Source of the DNA: JBGSUZ01 sp964404895
Lineage (GTDB): Bacteria > Bacillota > Clostridia > Peptostreptococcales > Acidaminobacteraceae
Length of the DNA stretch: 64,000 bases
Assembly: GCA_964404895.1 (NCBI GenBank)
Contig: CAYOLV010000004.1
Location: 1 to 64,000 of the forward strand
Direction of reading: 5' to 3'
Every line of letters begins with the position of its first letter. Positions within the stretch are counted from its first letter, which is position 1. The position numbers and the translations under genes were made by a program. The notes beneath the pieces were generated by a model. That model ran no database searches, was not told where the DNA came from, and was given only the letters and a program-made list of their open reading frames with translations. Positions 44,516-52,520 of this stretch are shown one piece after another.

Positions 44516-47170
44516 TTATTGTAATTTAGCCTTCATTTTCAAAATACGTTCACTGATGCTAACTAGCATTTCTTCGTATTTTGCTTGTTTTGCTTTTTCT
44601 TCTTCAAGCAACTTGGCTGGGGCTTTTGCAACAAAACCTTCATTGGAAAGTTTTTTAGACACACGGTCTACTTCACCTTCAAGTTTTGCCTTCTCTTTTT
44701 CAAGACGCTCCAGTTCTTTGCCAAAATCAATCAAGTCGTCCAGTGGTAAGAAGAGTTCTCCACCTTCAATAACGACAACTACCGCATCTTCTGGAACTTC
44801 TGACTCTGACTTCACTGCCATTACTTCTGAAGCCGATGCAAGGGCCACTAAATATTCCCCGTTTTCGATGAGAATAGCTTCTGTTTGCGGACTAGCCTTC
44901 ACTAAAATTCTAGCCTTTCTTGAAGGGACAACGTCCATCTCTGCTCTTACATTACGAACATTTCTGATGGCAGCCATGATCAATTCCATTTGTTGTTCGG
45001 CTTTTTCGTTTAGGAGATTTTCTTGACAAACTGGCCAGTTGGCACGAATGAGCATGGTGTCCGTCTCTGGAAGGTACTGCCAAATTTCCTCTGTAATATA
45101 TGGAATAAATGGATGGAGCATTTTAAGTGCGTCTCTGAGAACGGTTACCAATACACGTTGAACCGTTTGTTTCGCCTTTTCATCTGTACCGTAAAGACGC
45201 TTTTTAGCCAACTCAATATACCAGTCACAATATTCATTCCAAACAAATTCATAGATTTTTGTAGCCGCAATACCAATTTCAAACTTCTCCATATTGGCCG
45301 TAACTTCAGTCATGAGGGTATTGGATCTAGAAAGAATCCATTGGTCTGCTAAATTGAGTTCGTCTGTGCTGTCCAGCTGTCCTGGGTCTTTTTCAATGCC
45401 CATGAGAACGAATCTTGAGGCATTCCAAAGCTTATTGGCAAAGTTTCTGCCAGCCTCTACTCTTTCCACTTGGAAACGCATATCATTTCCCGGGCTATTT
45501 CCCGTGGCTAGCATAAATCTCATTGCATCTGCACCATATTGGTCGATGATATCCAGTGGATCTACACCATTATTGAGAGATTTACTCATTTTGCGACCAT
45601 CGGCTGCTCTTACAAGTCCGTGAATGAAGACGTGTTTGAACGGTGATTCTTCCAACTGCTCAATACCTGAGAATACCATTCTAACAACCCAGAAGAAGAT
45701 AATGTCATAGCCAGTTACCAAAACATCCGTTGGGTAGAAGTAGTCCAGATCTGGAGTCTTTTCAGGCCATCCAAGAGTTGAGAAAGGCCAAAGGGCTGAA
45801 CTGAACCAAGTGTCTAGAACGTCTTCATCTTGTTTAAGATGCGTTGAACCACATTTAGAGCATTTTTCAGGTGCGGTTCTCGCTACGTTGATTTCGCCAC
45901 AATCTTCACAGTAGTAGGCTGGGATTCTGTGTCCCCACCAGAGTTGTCTAGAAATACACCAGTCGCGGATATTTTCAAGCCAGTTTAAATAAACTTTTGA
46001 GAAACGTTCAGGAACGAAGTTAACGTCTTCGTCGTGAAGGGCTTTGATAGCAGGGGCTGCCAACTCTTCCATCTTAACAAACCATTGGTCTGAAAGCATT
46101 GGTTCAACAACTGTAGAACATCTGTAACAAGTTCCTACATTGTGATTATGCTCTTTGATTTGAACTAAATATCCGCCTTCTTGCAGAGCTTTTACAACGG
46201 CTTTACGACATTCAAAACGATCCATGCCTTCGTAAATGCCAGCATTTTCGTTCATCGTCGCGTCAAGGTTCATAACATTTAACTGCTCTAAATCGTGTCT
46301 TTGACCAATTTCAAAGTCATTAGGGTCATGGGCTGGAGTGACTTTTAGGGCACCTGTGCCCATTTCCATATCTACATAGCTGTCTCCAACGATTGGAATT
46401 TCTCTGCCTACAAGGGGCAAAATAGCAATCTTTCCAATGAGGTGTTTGTATCTATCGTCTTCTGGATTTACAGCTATGGCAGTATCACCCAGCATGGTTT
46501 CGGGTCTCGTTGTGGCAATCTCAATTTTTTCGTCAGTCCCTTTAACGGTGTAAAGGATATGCCAGAAATTGCCCGCTTTTTCTTCATGCTCAACTTCTGC
46601 ATCCGAAAGTGTTGTTTTACATTCAGGACACCAGTTGATGAGTCTGTAACCTTTATAAATTAAACCTTTTTCATATAACTTTACAAAGACTTCCGTAACG
46701 GCTTTATTACAGCCTTCGTCCATGGTGAAACGCTCTCTGTCCCAGTCACATGAACTGCCTAGCTTTTTCATTTGATTGACTATTTTTCTGCCGTATTCAT
46801 CGCGCCATGCCCAAGCTCTTTCAAGGAAGGCTTCTCTGCCAATGTCTGTTTTACTTAAGCCCTCATCTTCTTTAATTTTCTCTACTACTTTTACTTCTGT
46901 AGCAATACTGGCATGGTCAGTTCCTGGAAGCCATAACGCCGAATAACCTTGCATACGTTTCCATCGGATTAATACGTCTTGAAGGGTTTGGTCAAGGGCA
47001 TGTCCCATGTGAAGCTGACCTGTGATGTTAGGTGGAGGGAGTACGATGGTGTAAGGTTTTAAAGCAGGATCTACCTTAGCTGCAAAAGCTTTTTGTTCCA
47101 TCCAAGTTTCATAAATTCGATCTTCAAACGACTTAGGGTCGTAGGTTTTACCCATTTCTGGTTTTGTCAT
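44516..47170 (-). CDS. valS: Valyl-tRNA synthetase
   Basis: Class I synthetase of 884 aa. HIGH motif in PPPNITGQLHMGHAL (around residues 42-56), the CP1 editing domain, KMSKS in DGRKMSKSLNNGVDP, anticodon-binding domain and the C-terminal coiled coil (LERLEKEKAKLEGEVDRVSK) that binds tRNA. The ATG at 47170 has AAAGGAG 8 nt upstream. A Val-specific T-box controls it. Confidence 0.98.
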   Translation of the reverse strand: MTKPEMGKTYDPKSFEDRIYETWMEQKAFAAKVDPALKPYTIVLPPPNITGQLHMGHALDQTLQDVLIRWKRMQGYSALWLPGTDHASIATEVKVVEKIKEDEGLSKTDIGREAFLERAWAWRDEYGRKIVNQMKKLGSSCDWDRERFTMDEGCNKAVTEVFVKLYEKGLIYKGYRLINWCPECKTTLSDAEVEHEEKAGNFWHILYTVKGTDEKIEIATTRPETMLGDTAIAVNPEDDRYKHLIGKIAILPLVGREIPIVGDSYVDMEMGTGALKVTPAHDPNDFEIGQRHDLEQLNVMNLDATMNENAGIYEGMDRFECRKAVVKALQEGGYLVQIKEHNHNVGTCYRCSTVVEPMLSDQWFVKMEELAAPAIKALHDEDVNFVPERFSKVYLNWLENIRDWCISRQLWWGHRIPAYYCEDCGEINVARTAPEKCSKCGSTHLKQDEDVLDTWFSSALWPFSTLGWPEKTPDLDYFYPTDVLVTGYDIIFFWVVRMVFSGIEQLEESPFKHVFIHGLVRAADGRKMSKSLNNGVDPLDIIDQYGADAMRFMLATGNSPGNDMRFQVERVEAGRNFANKLWNASRFVLMGIEKDPGQLDSTDELNLADQWILSRSNTLMTEVTANMEKFEIGIAATKIYEFVWNEYCDWYIELAKKRLYGTDEKAKQTVQRVLVTVLRDALKMLHPFIPYITEEIWQYLPETDTMLIRANWPVCQENLLNEKAEQQMELIMAAIRNVRNVRAEMDVVPSRKARILVKASPQTEAILIENGEYLVALASASEVMAVKSESEVPEDAVVVVIEGGELFLPLDDLIDFGKELERLEKEKAKLEGEVDRVSKKLSNEGFVAKAPAKLLEEEKAKQAKYEEMLVSISERILKMKAKLQ

Positions 47171-47210
47171 GATGACCACTCCTTTTCATTTTGTATTGCT
47201 GATTTTAAAC

Positions 47211-47474
47211 ACAAAAAAGCCTTCTATCCCTAAACAGGGACGAAGACTTGACTCGCGGTACCACCCAAATTTCGGCACAAGGCCGACACTCAATCATTGT
47301 TAACGAAATGACCCGTTTCACGCTAATAATAAACAAGATATGTTTACGTTCACACAAACCTCTCAAAAGCTACCTTCAACCTGCTTTCACCAAAAGACCT
47401 TTCACCCGCTGGGTCTTTCTCTCTAATGTGACGCTCAAGCCTACTCCTCTTTTTCATAGAGTTTTTATAGGATT
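47211..47474 (-). promoter_or_regulatory. T-box riboswitch, valine-specific, upstream of valS-folC
   Basis: T-box core TGGGTGGTACCGCGAGT (47268-47252) and a GTCTTCGTCCCTGT...GAAGGC terminator with T tract (47211-47218). Stem I specifier region reads GAAG-GTA-GCT with the Val codon GTA at 47373-47371 followed by a purine. Confidence 0.93.
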
Positions 47475-47480
47475 GTCATC

Positions 47481-47509
47481 ATTATATAGACTGATTTCAT
47501 AAAAATCAA
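47481..47509 (-). promoter_or_regulatory. Promoter of the valS T-box transcript
   Basis: Minus-strand TTGATT (47509-47504), 17-bp spacer, TATAAT (47486-47481). The -35 ends 3 bp from the stop of the upstream gene. Confidence 0.82.
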
Positions 47510-47512
47510 GTT

Positions 47513-47866
47513 TTATTTCACGACTTTCAAGGTGCCCCTTCTTTCCAGATAGGCAATGAGCTCTTTTACCATTTCCTTGTAACTGCTGTTGAGAATACTC
47601 CACTCTCTTTGATAATTGGCAAAAATTAATCTTTTGATACTCAAAGAAGGCAAATAAGGATTTCCCTCCACGGCAGAGCTGTCTTTAAAAATACAAAGTC
47701 TAGTCACCCGTCCAACGCCTCTTTCTAGTGTTCCAAGGTCAATGCCTAATTCCATAGGTTCTTCGTGAACGATGGCAAACCATGCGTAGTCATCGATTGT
47801 CCCTTCCACATAGCCTTGATTTTTCTGACTAGATGTAATTTTAATGTTGTAATGATATTCGCTCAT
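47513..47866 (-). CDS. Small conserved-looking hypothetical protein
   Basis: A 117-aa soluble protein that I do not recognise. The N-terminal half is beta-rich (YHYNIKITSSQKNQGYVEG, AWFAIVHEEPMELGID, VGRVTRLCIFKDS), the C-terminal half helical (SILNSSYKEMVKELIAYLER). GAGAGGTG precedes the ATG at 47866, which supports translation. It lies between the LiaF-like operon terminator and the valS promoter, on the same strand as both, and has no obvious promoter or terminator of its own. Confidence 0.65.
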   Translation of the reverse strand: MSEYHYNIKITSSQKNQGYVEGTIDDYAWFAIVHEEPMELGIDLGTLERGVGRVTRLCIFKDSSAVEGNPYLPSLSIKRLIFANYQREWSILNSSYKEMVKELIAYLERRGTLKVVK

Positions 47867-47945
47867 GATTTTCACCTCTCGTCTGACAGTGGGGCTCTTG
47901 TTTCATGTATTCCCAGTAAGAAACAGTCTAAACGGTTAATCACAA

Positions 47946-47980
47946 CAAAAAAGCAGTACTTCTGTAGGAAATACTGCTTT
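47946..47980 (-). terminator. Terminator of the pspC-liaF-like operon
   Basis: AAAGCAGTA / TACTGCTTT hairpin with T6 tail on the minus strand. Confidence 0.85.
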
Positions 47981-47986
47981 TAAAGG

Positions 47987-49066
47987 TTATTTTCTTACGA
48001 GGTTTACATCTGAAACAGCTGAATTGAGCTCAATATAGATGACCTTCGTACTTGAATCATAGTCTGTCGTTTGGTAATAACCGTTGATTTTCACAAGTCC
48101 CGCTTCACTGAAGTTTTGATCGCCAAGCAAATCATTGGCTTCAATTCTAAGACCTACGTTTTTGGGAACAGTTAAGTTCAAGTCCCCTGCTGCTATGTTG
48201 ATATTGACGTCCGATTTGTCTTGCAACTCACCTAATACCAAATCAAAGTCCCCTGCACCACTGTTGATCTCCAAGTATTCCATAGGTACACTTGAAAAGT
48301 TCATATCGCTGTTGAGTGCCCCTGCATTGACTTCTACATGCCAAAGAATATTTGGATTTAGATAAAAGTCAAAGTTTCGCTTTTGATTTCTAAATTTATG
48401 AATATTATTTTTCTCTTCAAATTGAAATTGTGCCTTGTCATTGTTAATGGTAGATTCCACTGTGACTAATTCTGATGGCACTACATAGTCCAACATGTTG
48501 GATTCAGTTGCGCCCATAATTAGATCACCTGCAGACATATCCAATGTCAATTCTGCTTTTTTAACACCTTCATTGCCTGTTATACCAAAATTGCCCGACT
48601 CTGGGGCGATTACGCCAGTACTTGTACCGCTTTCCGAAATAATGCTTTGTGTATTGTTGCTGTTTCCGAATTCAATCCAATGGTCTTGAGGCGCAAAATA
48701 AACCCCATAGGCCACAATTGCAGATAAAAAACCAACCCAAGTGATGAGTCCAATATAAGGGACTCTTCTAAAGATCATATTCACACCAATTACAATAAAG
48801 ATCAGTGGCCAAAGATCAACAACAGCGCCGATGATAGAAAAGTTGAGATAGCCTAGTTTTGACATCATCCAAACAATACCGATGAAGATAAAAGTAACAC
48901 CTACACCAATACCATCAGATCCTCTGTAAGTCCTTCTAATTTCTCTCTCTTCAAATCTTTTGTCATAGTACTTCTGTTCTTTTTGCTTGCTCTCTTTATT
49001 GTTTTGAGAAGTACTTTCACTTGTGGTTTGTTCTTTGTTTTCATTTTGAGGCGTTTGCTCTGACAT
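47987..49066 (-). CDS. LiaF/DUF4097-like envelope-stress membrane protein
   Basis: A 359-aa protein: a charged Q/E/K/S-rich cytoplasmic tail (residues 1-48), two pairs of membrane segments between about 55 and 125 (GVGVTFIFIGIVWMMSKLGY, LWPLIFIVIGVNMIF), then a beta-helix-like extracellular or cytosolic domain (150-359) with repeated GDL-type turns (DMSAGDLIMG, NSGAGDFDLV, IAAGDLNLTV). This matches LiaF-type and DUF4097 proteins that modulate cell-envelope stress two-component systems. Two bp after the pspC gene upstream. No sensor kinase or regulator is adjacent. Confidence 0.82.
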   Translation of the reverse strand: MSEQTPQNENKEQTTSESTSQNNKESKQKEQKYYDKRFEEREIRRTYRGSDGIGVGVTFIFIGIVWMMSKLGYLNFSIIGAVVDLWPLIFIVIGVNMIFRRVPYIGLITWVGFLSAIVAYGVYFAPQDHWIEFGNSNNTQSIISESGTSTGVIAPESGNFGITGNEGVKKAELTLDMSAGDLIMGATESNMLDYVVPSELVTVESTINNDKAQFQFEEKNNIHKFRNQKRNFDFYLNPNILWHVEVNAGALNSDMNFSSVPMEYLEINSGAGDFDLVLGELQDKSDVNINIAAGDLNLTVPKNVGLRIEANDLLGDQNFSEAGLVKINGYYQTTDYDSSTKVIYIELNSAVSDVNLVRK

Positions 49067-49068
49067 CT

Positions 49069-49464
49069 TTATTCCCCCTTACCTTTCATTAATATTAAGG
49101 CACCAATCATTATCAATACTGCTGGGAAGAAAACTTCAAAAGTGAACCACGGTACAAATCTATTAATTAGAACCAGTACGCCTAGACCCACAAAGCCGAG
49201 TCCAACAACCATTCTAAGACGGTCGCCAGAAAGTTCCATGTGGTGTCTTGTTTCCGAATTATCATATTCAAACTCTCCACTGTTACTCCCTTCAGGAATA
49301 ATAATCCAAGCTAAAAAGTAGGCTAATACCCCAATGCCACCCATGACGACTGTCACTGCGAAAACCAGTCTGACGATAGCGGAATCCACGCCAATATATT
49401 CAGCTAAACCGCCACATACACCTGCAACCATAGCATCTTTTCTAGAACGATATAATTTTTTCAT
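49069..49464 (-). CDS. PspC-domain protein with C-terminal membrane extension
   Basis: 131 aa. PspC domain at residues 1-62 (MKKLYRSRKDAMVAGVCGGL ... VLAYFLAWIIIPE), then two further hydrophobic segments (about 82-127). The family responds to envelope damage. GGAGGTG precedes the ATG. Middle gene of a three-gene operon. Confidence 0.92.
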   Translation of the reverse strand: MKKLYRSRKDAMVAGVCGGLAEYIGVDSAIVRLVFAVTVVMGGIGVLAYFLAWIIIPEGSNSGEFEYDNSETRHHMELSGDRLRMVVGLGFVGLGVLVLINRFVPWFTFEVFFPAVLIMIGALILMKGKGE

Positions 49465-49480
49465 TTGTCACACCTCCTCT

Positions 49481-49675
49481 TTAATACATATTAGGCTCAT
49501 TTGGCATAATGATCAATGCTAAAAGGTAAATCCAAGCTGATAAACCGCCAAATATTACCATGAGTAGAAACACCAACCTTACTACTGTGGGGTCGATGTT
49601 AAAGTAATCTCCGATGCCACCACATACACCTGCTATAACACGATTATTTCTTGATCTCAATAATCTTTTTTCCAT
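49481..49675 (-). CDS. Stand-alone PspC-domain protein
   Basis: 64 aa, a minimal PspC: LRSRNNRVIAGVCGGIGDYF, IDPTVVRLVFLLMVIFGG and LLALIIMPNEP. A strong AAAGGAGG precedes the ATG. First gene of the operon, 16 bp before the longer PspC paralogue; the two are about half identical by eye, a tandem duplication. Confidence 0.92.
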   Translation of the reverse strand: MEKRLLRSRNNRVIAGVCGGIGDYFNIDPTVVRLVFLLMVIFGGLSAWIYLLALIIMPNEPNMY

Positions 49676-49717
49676 TTAAATACCCTCCTTTGCCGTCTGT
49701 GCGGCTATTTCTTGATT

Positions 49718-49741
49718 ACAAGATAGCACACGCTATCTTGT
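49718..49741. promoter_or_regulatory. Perfect inverted repeat overlapping a pspC promoter
   Basis: ACAAGATAGC (49718-49727) and GCTATCTTGT (49732-49741) flank a 4-bp centre. The right arm in minus-strand reading contains the candidate -10 TATCTT (49725-49720), with TTGCTA (49748-49743) 17 bp upstream. The dyad looks like a repressor operator (TetR- or PadR-like size) rather than a terminator, as no T tract follows. Confidence 0.65.
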
Positions 49742-49787
49742 TTAGCAAGGTACTTAATTAAACTTTGTATTACAAGTCCATGACAAG

Positions 49788-49866
49788 CCTTAAGAAACTC
49801 TTAAAACCTTTAAGAAACCCTTAAGAGCCTTAAAGAACCCTTAAATGCCTTAATCAAATAATAAGA
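49788..49866. repeat. Operator-like array of four ~20-bp units upstream of the pspC operon
   Basis: Units begin at 49788, 49807, 49828 and 49848 (CCTTAAGAAACTCTTAAAA, CCTTTAAGAAACCCTTAAGA, CCTTAAAGAACCCTTAAATG, CCTTAATCAAATAATAAGA). TTAA cores occur at 49790, 49801, 49810, 49821, 49830, 49841 and 49850, alternating 11 and 9 bp. In minus-strand sense each unit reads TTAAGG-N5-TTAAGG, the layout of OmpR/PhoB-type response-regulator sites. A candidate promoter TTGTCA (49786-49781) with TTTAAT (49762-49757) abuts the array. The rest of 49676-50007 holds only a short ATTTGC/GCAAAT hairpin near 49950 and a terminator. Confidence 0.8.
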
Positions 49867-49973
49867 TTTGAGCCCTTTTTAGAAGGTGTCATTATTATAC
49901 ATTTTTCCCAGCATGAAGCTCGTTGCATCGAACCGCTCCCATCCTACCAGATTTGCTTCGCAAATGGGGTAAT

Positions 49974-50002
49974 TAAAAAGGTAGACCCGAAGGGGTCTAC
50001 CT
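49974..50002 (-). terminator. Terminator of the Gx-transporter gene
   Basis: AGGTAGACCC / GGGTCTACCT perfect arms, 4-nt loop, T5 tail on the minus strand. Confidence 0.9.
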
Positions 50003-50007
50003 GATTT

Positions 50008-50502
50008 TTAAAATGCAATATTTCTTTTAATAAATGTACCGCTGACAAGCCCAATTACTGCTCCTGTTCCCAAAGAGGCCCACATAATGACAGGCAGATA
50101 GGTGATAATCCCCACGTTCTCAATAATAATTGCAGCCACACCCAACTGGGCAAAACTGTGAAAATATGCGCCTGTAAGGCTTATGCCAAGAGTACTCACT
50201 GTATTTTTCATCAGTTGCATCACCAAATACATGGCGGTTAAACTGACGATTGCCCCAGAGAGACTGTATAAGAGGGCAGATAATCCGCCGCCAAATATAG
50301 CCGCCAATAAAACTCTAGCTACATTCACAATCAACGCGTCTTTAAAACTATGCTTATACAATACAATGACGATAATCAAATTAGCCAGCCCCAGTTTTAC
50401 GCCGGGGAATGGTATTGGCAATGGGATCATCCGTTCAAACAAGGCCAGTGCCAATGCCATAGCTGTATAAATGGCCAGTCTGGTCATATGCTGGGTTTTC
50501 AT
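50008..50502 (-). CDS. Gx transporter family membrane protein
   Basis: 164-aa membrane protein with about five hydrophobic segments and the conserved IPFPGVKLGLANLIIVIVLY motif of the Gx family (ECF-substrate-binding-like; sometimes labelled heptaprenyl diphosphate synthase component I). A GAGGAC site precedes the ATG at 50502. It is 28 bp downstream of sdaAA and may be co-transcribed with the serine dehydratase genes. Substrate unknown. Confidence 0.85.
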   Translation of the reverse strand: MKTQHMTRLAIYTAMALALALFERMIPLPIPFPGVKLGLANLIIVIVLYKHSFKDALIVNVARVLLAAIFGGGLSALLYSLSGAIVSLTAMYLVMQLMKNTVSTLGISLTGAYFHSFAQLGVAAIIIENVGIITYLPVIMWASLGTGAVIGLVSGTFIKRNIAF

Positions 50503-50530
50503 TGTCCTCAACACCACTTTCTTCTATAGA

Positions 50531-51409
50531 TTAACCAAAAATGCGTTTTGTAATTTGAATGCCCGTTGGTGTAACTGCTAAGCCACCCATTGCAGTTTCT
50601 TTTAAAGTTGGCGATAAAATTTTACCTACTTTATACATGGTCTCAATCACCTCATCTAATGGGATTAAGGTGTGAATTCCTGCCAGAGCCATATCTGCAG
50701 AAATAATGGCATTGGTTGAACCCAGAGCATTTCTCTTTGCACAAGGACATTCTACCAAACCTGCTATAGGATCGCAAACCAATCCTAGAATATTTTTAAT
50801 GGTAAAGGCGGCTGCACTAACCGCTTGTTCTGGTGTACCACCCATCATTTCTACAATGCCAGCCGCTGCCATGGCAGAAGCTGTTCCTGTTTCCGCTTGG
50901 CAACCACCCTCTGCGCCAGCTACTGTTGCATTTCTAGAGAATAGAAATCCGATGGCAGCGCCTGTAAACAACGCGTCTACCAACTCTTCATCGTTTTTGC
51001 CCCTTTGAATCCCTACAGTTACCAAAGCCCCAGGCAATATACCGCAAGACCCCGCCGTTGGCGATGCTACAATTCTGCCCATTGAAGCGTTGACCTCAAT
51101 CACAGACATGGCATTGGTGATGGCTTCAAAAGTCTCTCTTCCGCATAGTGGCTCGTAAGTTTCCCCATATTGCTTTAATTTATAGGCTTCTCCGCCAATT
51201 AAACCGCTGACAGATTTTACCCCTGGTTGAAGACCTAACTCTATAGCCGTCTTCATGACATTCAAACTGTCCTGCATTCTGTTTCTAATTTCTGTTTCTG
51301 TCTTTTTAGTCAGTTCCGCTTCTCTCAGAAGCATGATTTTCCAAATTGGCAATTGGTGTTCCTGACAAAGTTCTAACAATTCAACACTATTCGTAAAATG
51401 ATAACTCAT
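50531..51409 (-). CDS. sdaAA: L-serine dehydratase, iron-sulfur dependent, alpha subunit
   Basis: Deaminates L-serine to pyruvate and ammonia with a [4Fe-4S] cluster. The 292-aa subunit has the cysteine segments TAGSCGILPGALV and GLVCDPIAGLVECPCAKRNA and the C-terminal VTPTGIQI. Normal length. 26 bp after sdaAB. Confidence 0.97.
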   Translation of the reverse strand: MSYHFTNSVELLELCQEHQLPIWKIMLLREAELTKKTETEIRNRMQDSLNVMKTAIELGLQPGVKSVSGLIGGEAYKLKQYGETYEPLCGRETFEAITNAMSVIEVNASMGRIVASPTAGSCGILPGALVTVGIQRGKNDEELVDALFTGAAIGFLFSRNATVAGAEGGCQAETGTASAMAAAGIVEMMGGTPEQAVSAAAFTIKNILGLVCDPIAGLVECPCAKRNALGSTNAIISADMALAGIHTLIPLDEVIETMYKVGKILSPTLKETAMGGLAVTPTGIQITKRIFG

Positions 51410-51435
51410 TGACTAGTCTCCTTCTATTAATAAGG

Positions 51436-52095
51436 TTATATTAAATAAACATCGGTAATGCCCGGCATGCATTTAATGGAGTCGATGACCTTTTTATCTA
51501 CTTTATCTTCGACTTCAACAACAATAATGCCGTCGCCATCTTTATTCTTTTTATAGAAGCTCATAAAGAGAACATCGTTGTCATACTGGGTCATAATCGC
51601 TGTAATGCCTAACAATACACCTTTTGAAGACTGGTGCTTTGCGATGATGGTCGGATGTTCGCCGCTGATAGTCAAATCGATTCCGTTCAAATGAATGATT
51701 TGAATATTGCCGCCTCCAATGGAAGAACCGATTAATGAAATTTTACGGCCATCGGCTACATCGATTTCTATTTTCACGGAGTTTGGATGAACTTCACCTA
51801 AATCTTCTTCAATAAAGGAGTAGGTGATGCCTCTTTCATCTGCAATTTCAAAGGCTTGTCTCAGGTGCTCATCACTCTCACTATACCCTAGCACCCCTGC
51901 AAGCAAAGCTTTATCTGTTCCGTGACCTCTGTAAGTTTTTGCAAAGGAACCATGCAGGTAAAATTTAACAGAAAGAATTTCATCGCCACTAAAATGGTTT
52001 GCCATTTTCCCGATTCTTGCCGCCCCCGCTGTATGTGAACTGGATGGTCCAATCATTACTGGCCCGACGATATCAAATATACTGTACTCTGTCAT
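51436..52095 (-). CDS. sdaAB: L-serine dehydratase, iron-sulfur dependent, beta subunit
   Basis: 219-aa subunit with the N-terminal GPVMIGPSSSHTAGAARIG motif (residues 10-28) that binds substrate, and a C-terminal ACT-like domain (residues about 148-219) that probably senses serine. First gene of sdaAB-sdaAA. Confidence 0.96.
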   Translation of the reverse strand: MTEYSIFDIVGPVMIGPSSSHTAGAARIGKMANHFSGDEILSVKFYLHGSFAKTYRGHGTDKALLAGVLGYSESDEHLRQAFEIADERGITYSFIEEDLGEVHPNSVKIEIDVADGRKISLIGSSIGGGNIQIIHLNGIDLTISGEHPTIIAKHQSSKGVLLGITAIMTQYDNDVLFMSFYKKNKDGDGIIVVEVEDKVDKKVIDSIKCMPGITDVYLI

Positions 52096-52520
52096 TCAAC
52101 ATTCCCCCATTTTTACACTTATATAATAGAATGATTTTTTGAGTTAAAACTTCATTTTGAAAAACTATAACACATTCTTTTTCCTATTTCGATTCTTATA
52201 TTAAATTGTAATTTGTATGAATTTTTCAAATAGCGTGTCCATAAAATTTTAGTTGTTTAGTGAAGGTTAATAACTATGGTAATTTATTTAGTATACGGCA
52301 ATTTATTCCTTTCTATTTTTATTATACTAAAAAAGTCCTCGTAAGTATTTAATTTTTTTCATAGATAGATTTATTTATTATCGTAGAATCATATCCGAAA
52401 ATATGTTATATTTAATCTGTCTTGTGTGGACTTACATACAAGATTTTTTATCTACGAAACATAACCATCAACCATCACCACCACCATGGGTGATTGATTA
52501 AATTGGAGGAGGCAGCTCAA
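52096..52520. promoter_or_regulatory. Divergent control region between sdaAB and serC, with a hairpin-T6 element
   Basis: This 425-bp A/T-rich region has no gene. Plus-strand TATATT at 52407-52412 is the best -10 candidate for serC. Immediately after it, TCTTGTGTG (52420-52428) and CATACAAGA (52435-52443) form a 9-bp stem with one G-U pair and a 6-nt loop, followed by TTTTTT (52444-52449): an intrinsic-terminator or 5'-stabiliser shape. A second small hairpin ATCACC/GGTGAT (near 52475-52495) precedes the GGAGGAGG ribosome site of serC. Confidence 0.6.

Noticed and set aside
44556..45026. 156-codon plus-strand frame inside valS
   Set aside because: Ser/Phe-rich antisense of a long coiled-coil coding region; valS is complete and conserved.
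49676..50007. Replication origin or DnaA-box cluster in the TTAA array
   Set aside because: No TTATCCACA-type boxes occur, dnaA is absent, and the TTAAGG-N5-TTAAGG layout fits a transcription-factor array better.
52403..52501. 32-codon frame (MLYLICLVWTYIQDF...) in the serC leader
   Set aside because: Its ATG overlaps the candidate -10 box, there is no Shine-Dalgarno, and it has no run of Ser codons expected of a serine attenuator peptide.
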